Assembly (NCBI RefSeq): GCF_019880365.1
Contig: NZ_CP082271.1
Span: forward strand, 4,340,001-4,404,000
Direction of reading: 5' to 3'
Origin: Pseudomonas sp. DNDY-54
GTDB taxonomy: Bacteria > Pseudomonadota > Gammaproteobacteria > Pseudomonadales > Pseudomonadaceae
Length of the DNA stretch: 64,000 nt
The position numbers and the translations under genes are program-made. Positions 7,920-17,646 of the stretch are shown here, in pieces; position 1 is the first letter of the stretch, and every line of letters begins with the position of its first letter. A model generated the notes under the pieces. The model was given only the letters and a program-made list of their open reading frames with translations, ran no database searches and had not been told where the DNA came from.

Positions 7920-10900
7920 GGATGTTCTCCAGTGGGGTTGGTTGCTTGCTGGGTGGTAACTCGCAATTGCCGGCGGCGCATCAGCAGGTAAGCTGCCGGC
8001 AGAACGAACAGGGAGAGCAAAGGGGCGGTGATCATCCCGCCCACCATGGGCGCGGCGATGCGGCTCATGATTTCGCTGCCGGTTCCGCTACCCCAGAGGA
8101 TGGGCAGCAGACCGGCGATAATCACTGCTACGGTCATGGCCTTGGGGCGCACCCGCTGCACAGCGCCTTCGCGGATTGCGTCGAGCAGTACGCCTTCGCC
8201 ATGGGCTCCAGCGTTAACCCGATCTGTCCATGCGTTCTTCAAATACAGCAGCATAATGACGCCGAACTCAGCAGAAACGCCTGCCAGTGCGATGAAACCG
8301 ATTCCTGTCGCTACGGATAGGTTGTACCCGAGCAAATAGAGGAACCAGACGCCACCGGTTAGGGCGAATGGCAGCGTGGCCATGATCAGCAACGCCTCCC
8401 CAAAGCGCCCAAACGTGAGGTAGAGCAAGACAAAAATGATGAGCAAGGTAGCCGGCACGACGAGCTTCAGCTTCGCGTTAGCTCGCTCCATGAATTCGAA
8501 TTGGCCGGAATAGCTGATGCTCATGCCGGATTCGAGCTGGACCCCTTTGCTGATCTTTTCCCTCAGATCGCCCACCACAGCCGCCATGTCGCGGCCACGA
8601 ACATCGACGTAAACCCAGCCCGACAGCCTTGCGTTTTCGCTTTTAAGCATTGGCGGCCCGTCGGTCACCTGTACTTTGGCCACGGTCCCCAACGTGATCT
8701 GGCTGCCTTGCGGCGTGTAGATCGGTAGGTTGCGCAGATCGGATATCGAGTCGCGCCACTCGCGGCCATAGCGGAGGTTGATCGGATACCTGGCGAGCCC
8801 TTCCACGGTTTCACCAATGGTTTGACCACCGATGGCACCGGCCACGATCGATTGCACGTCCGCGATATTCAGGCCGTAGCGTGCGGCGGCGACACGATCG
8901 ATATCCACATCGATATACCTGCCGCCGGTCAGTCTCTCAGCAAGCGCCGAACTGACCCCAGGCACCGTTTTGGCGATTTTTTCCACTGCCTGGGTGGCTT
9001 TGTCGATCTGTGCCAAGTCAGTGCCATACACTTTCACCCCGATCGGGCTCTTGATACCCGTCGCCAGCATATCGATACGGTTTCGAATCGGCGGGATCCA
9101 CAGATTGGCCAATCCAGGTACCTGTACGGTGCGATCCAACTCCTCAACCAGCTTGTCAGGCGTCATCCCAGGGCGCCATTGATCCTTCGGCTTGAACTGA
9201 ATGGTCGTCTCGAACATTTCCAGCGGGGCGGGATCGGTAGCGGTGTCGGCTCGACCAGCCTTACCGAACACGTGTGCAACTTCTGGAACCGTTTTTATGA
9301 GCCGGTCCGTCTGCTGCAGTAGCTCAGAAGCCTTCTGAGCGGAGAGGCCTGGAAGCGCAGTGGGCATATAAAGGAGGTCACCTTCATCCAGCGGGGGCAA
9401 GAACTCCCCACCAAGGCGAGAGGCCGGCCACAAGCCTGTCAGGAAGACCAGAACAGCCACCAGCAGAGTCATCTTGGGCCAGCGCAGTACCGCGTCCAGG
9501 GCCGGCTTGTAGATCCAGATGAGGCCACGGTTGAGTGGATTACGGTGTTCGTCAGGGATTTTGCCCCTGATCCAATACCCCATGAGCACCGGAACCAGCG
9601 TGACAGACAGGCCCGCGGCGGCTGCCATTGCATAGGTTTTGGTGAACGCCAGTGGACCGAACAGCCGGCCTTCCTGCGCCTCCAGGGTGAACACTGGAAT
9701 GAACGACAGCGTGATGATCAGCAGGCTGAAGAACAATGCCGGCCCCACTTCAACAGCCGCGTCAGTAATGACCTTCCAGTGCTCCTGGCCCTTCAAGGTG
9801 GAGTCAGGATGCCGCTTGTGCCAGGCCTCAATGTGCTTGTGGGCGTTTTCGATCATGACGATTGCTGCATCGACCATCGCTCCGATGGCGATCGCGATGC
9901 CACCCAACGACATGATGTTGGCGTTGATGCCTTGCCGCTGCATGATCACAAAAGCAATCAGGATGCCGATCGGCAACGACACGATGGCGACCAACGACGA
10001 GCGCAGATGCCACAGAAAAATCGCGCAAACCAACGCAACGACAATGAACTCCTCGATGAGCTTGTGCGTGAGGTTTTCAACGGCACTGTCGATCAGCTTG
10101 CTACGGTCGTACGTCGTGACGATTTCGACGCCTTGGGGCAGGCTCGCTTTCAGCTCATCCAGTTTGGTCTGAACGGCAGCGATGGTTTCCCGAGCGTTCT
10201 TGCCGCTCCGCAGGATCACCACGCCGCCGACTACCTCACCTTCACCGTCAAGCTCGCTGATGCCCCGGCGCATTTCCGGGCCGAGCTGGATATGCGCAAC
10301 GTCCCCTAGCGTCACTGGCACGCCGCCGTCGAGACGCAAAGGAATGGCTCGAAAGTCTTTGAGTGTCTTGAGATACCCGGTCGCACGGACCATGAACTCG
10401 GTTTCTGCGAGTTCCAGAACACTCCCGCCGGTTTCACGGTTGGCTTCATCGATCGCCTTTGCAATCTGCTGCTGCGTCACGCCCCTGCTTGCCATGCGCA
10501 CGGGATCCAGTACGACCTGATACTGCTTGACCATCCCGCCTATGGGCGCGACTTCCGCCACGTTGGGCAGTGTCTTGAGCTCATAGCGCAGGAACCAATC
10601 TTGCAAAGAGCGCAGCTGCGAGAGGTCATGTTTGCCCGTTCGGTCTACCAAAGCATATTGGTAGATCCAGCCGACACCTGTGGCGTCAGGGCCCAAAGCG
10701 GGTTTGGCGGCGGCGGGAAGCCGACTCTGCACCTGACTCAGGTACTCCAGCACCCGAGAACGGGCCCAATAGAGGTCGGTGCCGTCCTCAAACAGGACGT
10801 ACACGTAGCTATCCCCGAAGAAGGAGTAGCCGCGGACCGTCTTTGCGCCGGGGACAGACAGCATGGTCGTCGTCAGTGGGTAGGTGACCTGATTCTCAAC

Positions 10901-11080
10901 GATCTGGGGCGCCTGCCCGGGGTATGGCGTGCGGATGATGACCTGAACGTCGGAAAGGTCTGGCAATGCATCAACAGCGGTGTTTTTGACCGACCAGACA
11001 CCCCAAGCCACCGCGAACACAGTAGCCAGCAGGATCAGAAAGCGGTTGGCCACTGACCACCGAATTATGGCTGCGATCAT
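7916..11080 (-). CDS. cusA: CusA-type heavy-metal RND efflux pump
   Basis: 1054 residues, the usual length for HME-RND pumps. It starts IIRWSVANRFLILLATV (transmembrane helix 1), has the characteristic DALPDLSDVQV, two large periplasmic loops, and AIAIGAMVDAAIVMIENAHK in helix 4 with the Asp of the proton-relay region. A second set of helices runs from about residue 865 to the end. It is the inner-membrane proton-driven pump of the CusCBA complex and exports Cu(I) and Ag(I). The gene overlaps cusB by 4 bp upstream and cusF by 4 bp downstream, indicating translational coupling. The Cu/Ag rather than Zn/Co/Cd specificity is inferred from the CusF partner and the copper context. Confidence 0.92.
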   Translation of the reverse strand: MIAAIIRWSVANRFLILLATVFAVAWGVWSVKNTAVDALPDLSDVQVIIRTPYPGQAPQIVENQVTYPLTTTMLSVPGAKTVRGYSFFGDSYVYVLFEDGTDLYWARSRVLEYLSQVQSRLPAAAKPALGPDATGVGWIYQYALVDRTGKHDLSQLRSLQDWFLRYELKTLPNVAEVAPIGGMVKQYQVVLDPVRMASRGVTQQQIAKAIDEANRETGGSVLELAETEFMVRATGYLKTLKDFRAIPLRLDGGVPVTLGDVAHIQLGPEMRRGISELDGEGEVVGGVVILRSGKNARETIAAVQTKLDELKASLPQGVEIVTTYDRSKLIDSAVENLTHKLIEEFIVVALVCAIFLWHLRSSLVAIVSLPIGILIAFVIMQRQGINANIMSLGGIAIAIGAMVDAAIVMIENAHKHIEAWHKRHPDSTLKGQEHWKVITDAAVEVGPALFFSLLIITLSFIPVFTLEAQEGRLFGPLAFTKTYAMAAAAGLSVTLVPVLMGYWIRGKIPDEHRNPLNRGLIWIYKPALDAVLRWPKMTLLVAVLVFLTGLWPASRLGGEFLPPLDEGDLLYMPTALPGLSAQKASELLQQTDRLIKTVPEVAHVFGKAGRADTATDPAPLEMFETTIQFKPKDQWRPGMTPDKLVEELDRTVQVPGLANLWIPPIRNRIDMLATGIKSPIGVKVYGTDLAQIDKATQAVEKIAKTVPGVSSALAERLTGGRYIDVDIDRVAAARYGLNIADVQSIVAGAIGGQTIGETVEGLARYPINLRYGREWRDSISDLRNLPIYTPQGSQITLGTVAKVQVTDGPPMLKSENARLSGWVYVDVRGRDMAAVVGDLREKISKGVQLESGMSISYSGQFEFMERANAKLKLVVPATLLIIFVLLYLTFGRFGEALLIMATLPFALTGGVWFLYLLGYNLSVATGIGFIALAGVSAEFGVIMLLYLKNAWTDRVNAGAHGEGVLLDAIREGAVQRVRPKAMTVAVIIAGLLPILWGSGTGSEIMSRIAAPMVGGMITAPLLSLFVLPAAYLLMRRRQLRVTTQQATNPTGEHP

Positions 11081-12528
11081 GGCTGGCCCCCCAGCTTCTC
11101 GATGTGCTCAATGACCAGGCCCTCTTCGCTTTCACGCGCGCCGACACGAACGCGATCGCCGGTCTGCAAACTTGTTAGGAGCGATTGATCGGCAACCGGA
11201 AAGGACATGGTCATGCCGGGCATGTTCAGCGTCTTGAACGGCCCATGCGAGAGGCCAACCATGCCATCTTCCAGGCTGACGATCGTACCTTCAGCCTCGT
11301 GCAGCGCAGGTTCTGTAGAAGTTGCAGGCTTCTCCAAGCCCTGAGCGGTCAGCCCGCGTAGGCTCGCCTCTGAATCGAGGAGAAACTGACCGGACGCCAC
11401 GACCTTCTGACCGGCTTCCAGCCCTTCAAGCACCTCTGTCTGGTCATTGAACTCTCGGCCGATGCGGACCTCAACGGGGCGGTAACGGCCTTCATTCTCA
11501 GCCAACATCACCAATGCTCGCCGGCCGGTGCGAATGACCGCCTCGGATGGGATGACCAAGACATCTTCAACGTTGCGACTCAACGTCACCTCGGCCGTCA
11601 TGCCGGGGCGAAGCCGCTGCTGCGGGTTAGGTAGTTCGACCCGGACACGCACAGTGCGGCTATTCAGGTTGGCTTGCGATAGTACGGCCTGGATCGTGCC
11701 TTCCAGAGATTCACCTGCAAAGGCGGGGAGGCGCGCGGTGACTGAGTGCCCTGGCGCCAGATTGGTGATCTGCGCCTCAGGCACAGCTATCTCTAGCCAT
11801 ACCGTCTCCAGTCCATTGACGCGTGCGAGAGATGCGCCGGCGGGTACGGTCATGCCCTCGCGAACGTCGAGGCTGTTCAGCACGCCGCCGATTGGGCTCG
11901 TTACGGTCCAAACGGGGCGCGCTTTACCGGTTCGTTCCAGTTGGGCAATGACATCCGACGGCATGCCGGCGAGGCGTAACCGCTGTCGGGCCGCTGCGAG
12001 CAGTTGGGGTTGGCCGACCCCTTTGAGCGCCAGGTACTCTTCCTGTGCGGCAGCCCATTCGGGAACCAAAAGATCGGCTAACGGCGCGCCTTTTTCGATG
12101 ACATCCTCCGGTGCTCGGTCGTAAACGCGCTCGACAAAGCCACCGGCACGCGCCTGCACAACCGCCACGTCTCGCTCGTCAAACATCAACGCGCCTGTCG
12201 CTTCGAGCGACTGGCTGATCGATTCACGCGTTACGGTTGCCAAGCGCACGCCGAGATTCTGCGTCACGCTCGGGTCGATACTGATCGATGCCCCGTCGCT
12301 TCCCTCATCTGCATAGCGTGGAATCAATTCCATATCCATGAATGGCGACTTGCCCGGCTTATCGAACTTTTGCTGGGGTACCATAGGGTCATACCAATAG
12401 AGCACTTCCTTGTCTTCTTCTGCAGGCGATTGTCCGAAGGCTGCGGTAGGCAGACCGATTAGCGCTGCAGCGCTAATCATCAGAGGCAGACTGAAGGCGA
12501 GTACCAGCCGCTTGTGTTGGAATGTCAT
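11077..12528 (-). CDS. cusB: CusB-type membrane fusion protein with HMBD and C-terminal CusF-like domain
   Basis: 483 residues. After the signal peptide (ending AAFG) comes a heavy-metal-binding segment, WYDPMVPQQKFDKPGK with SPFMDM (residues about 45-68), then barrel-sandwich, alpha-hairpin and beta-barrel parts of an RND adaptor. From about residue 410 there is an extra CusF-like domain with LSHGPFKTLNMPGMTMSF. It links the pump CusA to the outer-membrane channel and passes copper to it. The fused CusF module is in addition to the separate cusF gene at the end of the operon, so copper delivery may be doubled. The gene overlaps both neighbours by 4 bp. Confidence 0.92.
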   Translation of the reverse strand: MTFQHKRLVLAFSLPLMISAAALIGLPTAAFGQSPAEEDKEVLYWYDPMVPQQKFDKPGKSPFMDMELIPRYADEGSDGASISIDPSVTQNLGVRLATVTRESISQSLEATGALMFDERDVAVVQARAGGFVERVYDRAPEDVIEKGAPLADLLVPEWAAAQEEYLALKGVGQPQLLAAARQRLRLAGMPSDVIAQLERTGKARPVWTVTSPIGGVLNSLDVREGMTVPAGASLARVNGLETVWLEIAVPEAQITNLAPGHSVTARLPAFAGESLEGTIQAVLSQANLNSRTVRVRVELPNPQQRLRPGMTAEVTLSRNVEDVLVIPSEAVIRTGRRALVMLAENEGRYRPVEVRIGREFNDQTEVLEGLEAGQKVVASGQFLLDSEASLRGLTAQGLEKPATSTEPALHEAEGTIVSLEDGMVGLSHGPFKTLNMPGMTMSFPVADQSLLTSLQTGDRVRVGARESEEGLVIEHIEKLGGQP

Positions 12529-13778
12529 GGTCGGGTATCTCCAAAGGCGAAATGCAGGCGGGCATTGCTCAACGATCGATCGCGGGCGACGTCAATACGC
12601 CGTAGCCGGGTCTCCACAAGCTGTCGTCGCGCTTCGATCACAGCGGTCAGCTCACCGCTTCCGGAGCGGTAATCGGCCATGGCAAGGCGGACCTTCTCTT
12701 CAGCGAGGGGTAGTAAGGTTTTGTCGAGGCGGATGAGTGCGCGGTCCAGACGCTGATACTCAGCGAGGTCAGTACTCAGCTCTTGGTTGTACAGGCGCAA
12801 GGTCGCTTGGCGCTGAGCCTCGATCTGGGCAAGGCGAGCTCGTTCGGCCGCGATCTTCGGATCCTGCCGAGAGCTGGTAAACAGCGGCAGGTCGAAGCTG
12901 ACGCTGAGGTTCACCATGTCGCCGTACTCACGGCCACGTCGCAGGTAGTCGACCCCCCAACTCCAATCCGGTGTTTTCTCTGCGATGGCCTGGTGAACCT
13001 TTGCCTCCGCTTCACGAGTCATCGGGTCGAAGGCGAGTAACGCCGGGTGCCGGTTCAGGTTGTGCTGATAGTTATCAACGGCGGCAAGCCATTGCGGCCA
13101 GTCACCTGTAAGCGGCTGGCCTGCTAGCTCGCCTATCCAGCGCCGGAGGCCGGCCCGCGCAACAGCCTGGTTACGCAGCAGCTCATCCTCTTGTTCAGCC
13201 AGCAATGCTGCCTCTTGCCTCGGAAGTACGCTGTCTGCGGTTTGTCCGCTGCCGCCAGCAATGCGGGCCTGAACAGCCCGCGAAAGGAGCTGATTCTCGC
13301 TGTAAAGCTGCTTGAAAAGGCTTAGCTTCTGCTCGACCGCGAAGCTAGCGATCCATGCCTCGGCGGTTGCTTGGCGCACACCGAGACGTTCAACCGTTTG
13401 CTGGGCGTTTGCGAGCGCAACACTAGCCTGCGCGGCCTCGACACGAGCGCGCCTTTTCGCTCGGTTTGGCACATCTTGCATGACCCCAACCATTTGCATG
13501 GTCATGGCCTCTTGCTCCAACTGCCAGCGAGCGTCACCTTCGATGGGCACGCTTTGCAGTCCAAGCTTAAGTTTAGGGTCAGGAAGCTCGCCGGCAGGGA
13601 TTGCAGCGCTGCGTGCGGCCACCAGGTTGGCGGCTTGCGCATGCAGCGAAGGCGCGTCTTGCTCGGCCACGCTCAGAGCTTGTTCTAAGGTCAAAGCGGA
13701 CGCTAACCCTGGAAACGAGAGCGCGCCCATGATCAAGGCGGCCACGTACGGCGGCGCCCAATAAATACGGGGTTTCAT
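12525..13778 (-). CDS. cusC: CusC-type TolC-family outer-membrane factor
   Basis: 417 residues with a signal peptide ending GLASA and two OEP repeats of long amphipathic helices rich in Gln, Ala, Glu and Arg, typical of the TolC family. There is no lipobox Cys, unlike E. coli CusC. As first gene of the operon (order cusC-cusB-cusA-cusF) it supplies the outer-membrane exit channel. The stop overlaps the cusB start by 4 bp. No CopR-type box was found in the 90 bases upstream, so the operon may share the transcript of the small gene at 13871-14251 or use a different signal. Confidence 0.85.
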   Translation of the reverse strand: MKPRIYWAPPYVAALIMGALSFPGLASALTLEQALSVAEQDAPSLHAQAANLVAARSAAIPAGELPDPKLKLGLQSVPIEGDARWQLEQEAMTMQMVGVMQDVPNRAKRRARVEAAQASVALANAQQTVERLGVRQATAEAWIASFAVEQKLSLFKQLYSENQLLSRAVQARIAGGSGQTADSVLPRQEAALLAEQEDELLRNQAVARAGLRRWIGELAGQPLTGDWPQWLAAVDNYQHNLNRHPALLAFDPMTREAEAKVHQAIAEKTPDWSWGVDYLRRGREYGDMVNLSVSFDLPLFTSSRQDPKIAAERARLAQIEAQRQATLRLYNQELSTDLAEYQRLDRALIRLDKTLLPLAEEKVRLAMADYRSGSGELTAVIEARRQLVETRLRRIDVARDRSLSNARLHFAFGDTRP

Positions 13779-13870
13779 TTGCGAAGGATTCCTGATCTTT
13801 CATGCGAGCCAAAGGCGCGCGGTAGCCGGCCCGAATGCTCACTCGGGCGGTTCCTATAATTTGATCGGAA

Positions 13871-14251
13871 TTAGACGCGGGGTGGATGCCAGACGGCGTC
13901 TAAAAGGCTAGAGGGGATCAGGCCGTTATAGGGAGTGGTCACGGGTTTAGCAGCAGGCATCAGCTGGGCTTTTATTGAGACAAGCTGAAGGATACTTGCA
14001 GTTTTGCATTCTTGGCCCGTCTTGCAGACGGTCGCCGTTCCATGCTCATTCGCTTCACAGCACTCGTGTTCAGCACCGTCATCGGCGCCAACCATCGAAG
14101 CGTGGTCGGTCGTCATGGCGCCCACACCTTCCATATCGGACATCACGTGATGCCCGGACGATCCAACCGGCATGAGCATTTCCGCTATCCCATTGATCGG
14201 AAGCGCAAGCACTAGCAGCAGGATAAGGAAGGAGCGCATGTAGGACTTCAT
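13871..14251 (-). CDS. small exported Cys/His-containing protein, CopL-like
   Basis: 126 residues with a hydrophobic N-terminus (ILLLVLALPINGIA), then a Met/His stretch (HHVMSDMEGVGAMTTDHASM) and ECCEANEH with CKTGQEC. The composition and length recall CopL/DUF2946-type small proteins found upstream of cop and cus operons, but the match is weak. It lies between copA and cusC in the same direction with 92-base gaps on both sides. A periplasmic metal-binding role is inferred. Confidence 0.5.
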   Translation of the reverse strand: MKSYMRSFLILLLVLALPINGIAEMLMPVGSSGHHVMSDMEGVGAMTTDHASMVGADDGAEHECCEANEHGTATVCKTGQECKTASILQLVSIKAQLMPAAKPVTTPYNGLIPSSLLDAVWHPPRV

Positions 14252-14290
14252 ATTTCCAGCTTACGGGGCAATTCATGAGCAATCAATGAG

Positions 14291-14334
14291 GCTTCGGTCG
14301 CTTCGCAACCGAAGCCTAAGCCTAAGCCTAAGCC
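14291..14334 (-). terminator. hairpin plus hexamer repeat after copA
   Basis: GCTTCGGT and ACCGAAGC form a perfect 8-bp stem with a 9-base loop (14291-14315), about 28 bases after the copA stop. Overlapping it at 14314-14334 is a short GCCTAA hexamer repeated three times plus GCC. No T-run follows on the minus strand, so termination is tentative. Confidence 0.35.
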
Positions 14335-14342
14335 GACAGGCT

Positions 14343-16706
14343 TCAAACTACACGCGTTTGACGGAGCCGGAGTGCGTTGAACACAACCGATGCTGAGCTG
14401 AGGCTCATGGCCAGGGCAGCAATCATCGGAGACAGCAACAGTCCGAAGAACGGATAGAGCAGACCTGCGGCAATCGGGATGCTCAACCCGTTGTACATAA
14501 AGGCAAACAGAAGGTTCTGACGCATATTGCGAACCGTCGCCACCGAAAGCGTGCGCGCGCGCAGTATCCCCATCAGGTCACCTTTAACGAGCGTAACTTG
14601 GGCGCTGTTCATGGCGACGTCAGTGCCCGTGCCCATCGCTATGCCGACATCAGCCCTGGCGAGCGCCGGCGCATCATTTATTCCGTCGCCTGCCATGGCG
14701 ACTACTTTACCTAGGGCTTGTAGCTTAACCACCAGCGCCTCCTTGTCCTGCGGCTTCACTTCGCCATGCACCTCATCGATCGATAGCTCACGAGCCACCG
14801 CGCGGGCAGTGGTAAGCCCGTCGCCGGTGGCCATGATGACTTGCACGCCCTCCGCTTGGAGCCGCGCTACAGCTTCCTTGGAAGTCGGTTTGATTGGGTC
14901 CGATACGGCCAGCAAGCCGGCAAGTGCCCCATCAACAGCCAGGTACACAATGCTGGTACCGCTCTCGCGCATTTTTTCTGCCTGATCTCTCAACGGCTCG
15001 ACGCTCACACCCGTATCTTCCATAAGCGCGGTGTTGCCTAGTTGTAGCTGCTTGCCTTCCACCAGACCACGGACTCCGATACCTGACCCTGACTCGAAGG
15101 TCTCTGGCTTCGCCAGCTGGATACCTTCGCTTCTGGCATGGTCTACGATCGCGTGGGCTAGGGGATGCTCACTACCTTGATCCAAGCTGGCAGACAAACG
15201 GATGACTTCCTGCGAGTCAAACGGCGTGACGCCTATGGCCCGATCGAAGACAGGTCGGCCCTCGGTCAAGGTTCCTGTTTTATCGACAATCAGCGTGTCT
15301 ACCTTACGGACGTTCTCGATGGCGCCTGCGTCTCTGAAAAGCACTCCGCTTCCAGCCGCTTTGCCTGTGGCAACCATGATCGACATAGGCGTTGCAAGGC
15401 CAAGTGCGCAAGGGCAAGCAATGATCAGAACCGCAACTGCATTGATCAGGCCGAATACCCAGCCCTGCTCGGGTCCAAACAGGCCCCATGCAAAGAATGT
15501 CAGCAAGGCGATACCAATGACCGTCAGCACGAAATAACCCGCAACCGTGTCCGCCATTCGCTGCATGGGTGCTTTGGAGCGTTGCGCATTCGCAACCATC
15601 TGGACGATTTGTGAAAGCATAGTCCCGGAGCCAACCCTGGTGGCTCGCATGACAAGCGAGCCGCTCGTGTTCATCGTCGCGCCGATAAGCGAATCGCCTG
15701 TCCGCTTCGTCACCGGGACGGGCTCGCCCGTTAGCATGGATTCGTCGACGGCGCTCTCGCCCTCCAATACTTCTCCATCCACCGGTACCTTTTCACCAGG
15801 ACGAACGCGCAGATGGTCACCCTCGTGAACATGTGTAAGCGGAATGTCCTCCTCGGAACCATCCTTGGCGATACGGCGAGCTGTTTTGGGCGATAGGCCA
15901 AGCAAGGACTTGATTGCCGAGGACGTCTGGGAGCGGGCCTTCAATTCGAGCAGCTGCCCTAAAAGCGTCAGGGAAATGATGACCGCGGCGGCTTCGTAAT
16001 AAACGCCTATCCGGCCGCCCACAGTGAATGACTCTGGAAATATGCTCGGTAAGACGGTTGCTACGATGCTGTAAATATACGCAGCCCCTGTGCCAAGCCC
16101 GATCAACGTCCACATGTTTGGGCTGCGATGCTTAACTGATGCGAAACCGCGCACGAAAAATGGCCAACCTGCCCACAAGACAACCGGGGTCGTAAGGGCT
16201 AGTTCAACCCAGTTCTGGCTAGCGCCGTGAAACAGCGGTATCGCATGTCCCGCCATTGCCAACAGGGTTACTGCTACGGTCAGGGGCAGAGACCACCAGA
16301 ATCGCTTCGAGAAGTCCTTGAGTTCGGGATTCTCCTCCTCGTCGAGTTCAGGGATCAGAGGTTCCAATGACATCCCGCAGATAGGGCAATCACCTGGACC
16401 CATTTGGCGGATCTCAGGGTGCATCGGGCAGGTGTACTCGGTCGTTGCATCACCGGCGGACGCCTTCTGTGCGGGCGGCGTGGATGCCTGAGGCGATGAC
16501 CCATGAGCCTGCTGTGCAGCAAGATATCTAGCAGGATCAGAACGGAACTTGGTCCGGCACCCCTGGCTGCAGAAGCGGTAAGTGGTTCCTTGGTAATCCT
16601 GCTCATGCTCGCTGTTCTCTTTCACCTTCATCCCGCAGACCGGGTCTGTGAGCGGTGCTGATCCTTTCGTTTGGTCAGGCTGATGGTGGCAATGCGAGGA
16701 GGTCAT
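14343..16706 (-). CDS. copA: copper-translocating P-type ATPase (CopA type, with YHS and HMBD domains)
   Basis: 787 residues. N-terminal YHS domain (DPVCGMKV with CSQGCR), then a heavy-metal-binding HMBD segment (YTCPMHPEIRQMGPGDCPIC) instead of classical HMA domains. The P1B core follows: CPCALGLATP in the ion-channel helix, the phosphorylation site DKTGTLTEG, the SEHPLAHAI HP motif and GDGINDAPAL. The CPC plus MSLSSASVVFNALRLR in the last helices point to Cu(I)/Ag(I) export. It pumps cytoplasmic copper into the periplasm, from where Cus could remove it. A CopR-type box lies 126-140 bp upstream of the start. It is transcribed alone, towards the CopL-like gene. Confidence 0.93.
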   Translation of the reverse strand: MTSSHCHHQPDQTKGSAPLTDPVCGMKVKENSEHEQDYQGTTYRFCSQGCRTKFRSDPARYLAAQQAHGSSPQASTPPAQKASAGDATTEYTCPMHPEIRQMGPGDCPICGMSLEPLIPELDEEENPELKDFSKRFWWSLPLTVAVTLLAMAGHAIPLFHGASQNWVELALTTPVVLWAGWPFFVRGFASVKHRSPNMWTLIGLGTGAAYIYSIVATVLPSIFPESFTVGGRIGVYYEAAAVIISLTLLGQLLELKARSQTSSAIKSLLGLSPKTARRIAKDGSEEDIPLTHVHEGDHLRVRPGEKVPVDGEVLEGESAVDESMLTGEPVPVTKRTGDSLIGATMNTSGSLVMRATRVGSGTMLSQIVQMVANAQRSKAPMQRMADTVAGYFVLTVIGIALLTFFAWGLFGPEQGWVFGLINAVAVLIIACPCALGLATPMSIMVATGKAAGSGVLFRDAGAIENVRKVDTLIVDKTGTLTEGRPVFDRAIGVTPFDSQEVIRLSASLDQGSEHPLAHAIVDHARSEGIQLAKPETFESGSGIGVRGLVEGKQLQLGNTALMEDTGVSVEPLRDQAEKMRESGTSIVYLAVDGALAGLLAVSDPIKPTSKEAVARLQAEGVQVIMATGDGLTTARAVARELSIDEVHGEVKPQDKEALVVKLQALGKVVAMAGDGINDAPALARADVGIAMGTGTDVAMNSAQVTLVKGDLMGILRARTLSVATVRNMRQNLLFAFMYNGLSIPIAAGLLYPFFGLLLSPMIAALAMSLSSASVVFNALRLRQTRVV

Positions 16707-17013
16707 GCGGGCTCCTTATGGATTGGTTAGCAACGAACAGCCTACTGCGGGGACGTTTGTGGTTTTTCCGATGCTTACAGCGTCCGACAACCAATATATG
16801 CAAAGCGTCCTGACCAAAGGCTGAAGTAACCATTACATTTCTGTCAGGTTCTCCGGTATGTCAGGTCGTACGAATGCTGAAGCGAGCTGCTGAAAAAAGT
16901 AGCTCGCGCGAATACCGCTTGCTGGCCTAGCCTATGCCTCCCTTATCCGAAGCCCGGCCGCTTTCTTTTAATGAATACCGAACCGTGCAAAGCCTAAGCG
17001 CAGGTGCTCTGTT
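16707..17013. other. divergent promoter region with a CopR-type box
   Basis: About 300 bases between the divergent copA and HAD genes. Apart from the dyad at 16832-16846 no gene or structured element was recognised. Confidence 0.5.
16832..16846. promoter_or_regulatory. putative CopR box upstream of copA
   Basis: Read on the minus strand: TGACA-GAAA-TGTAAT, 126 bp before the copA start. It differs by one base from the TTACA-N4-TGTAAT form found at 776, 2914 and 7494. Confidence 0.6.
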
Positions 17014-17646
17014 TTGATAGAAGCCGTAATTTTTGATGTCTATGGCACACTCCTGCAAATCAGTGAACGACGGCGGCCATTTCGCAAGCTCTTAAAACAG
17101 GTACGCAGCCAAGGTCGTCAACCTAGGGCCGATGATGCCAGGACATTGATGACACGAAACTTGGGGCTGGCCGGCGCCGCCGACCTGTTTGGTACACAAC
17201 TAGGTAACGATGAGCTTGCTATTTTGGAGCTTGATCTCTACGCGGAACTGGCCAGCGTGCGTCCCTATGATGATGCCCTGCGGGCACTGGAAAGCCTTAA
17301 GAGAGCGGGGCTGAAAGTGGCGCTGTGCTCCAACTTGGCTACCCCCTATGCCATACCTGCCAAGTTGCTACTGCCTGAGTTTGACGCCTATGCCTGGAGC
17401 TTCGAGGTGGGCGCGATCAAACCGGAGCCAGCGATCTACGAACATCTGCTAAAGCGGTTGGGTTGCAAAGCGTCTTCCATTGCAATGATCGGCGATACAT
17501 TGGAGGCCGATGTGTTCGGTCCCGAAAGGCTGGGAATGCATGGCTTCCACCTCCAGCGCGATGCCATCCGTGGTCCTGACCGATTAGCTAGCCTGATCGA
17601 ATTTGCAGACCACATTTTGGGCACGGGGACTGTCACTAGAACGTAG
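17014..17646 (+). CDS. HAD-superfamily hydrolase
   Basis: 210 residues with all four HAD motifs: FDVYGTLL (nucleophile and acid Asp; residues 7-14), the Ser of LCSNLA, the Lys of IKPEPAIY and the acidic pair of GDTLEADV. The cap inserted after motif I resembles C1-type haloacid dehalogenase-like phosphatases. It starts at a TTG; no better start lies in frame before the upstream stop. The substrate cannot be told. It is a single gene pointing away from copA. Confidence 0.75.
   Translation: MIEAVIFDVYGTLLQISERRRPFRKLLKQVRSQGRQPRADDARTLMTRNLGLAGAADLFGTQLGNDELAILELDLYAELASVRPYDDALRALESLKRAGLKVALCSNLATPYAIPAKLLLPEFDAYAWSFEVGAIKPEPAIYEHLLKRLGCKASSIAMIGDTLEADVFGPERLGMHGFHLQRDAIRGPDRLASLIEFADHILGTGTVTRT

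Noticed and set aside
9545..10309. Long plus-strand frame inside cusA
   Set aside because: It is the antisense shadow of cusA, with composition rich in His, Arg, Asp and Gln and no family resemblance or ribosome site. The same holds for the long antisense frames in the phytochrome, atp and glmS genes.
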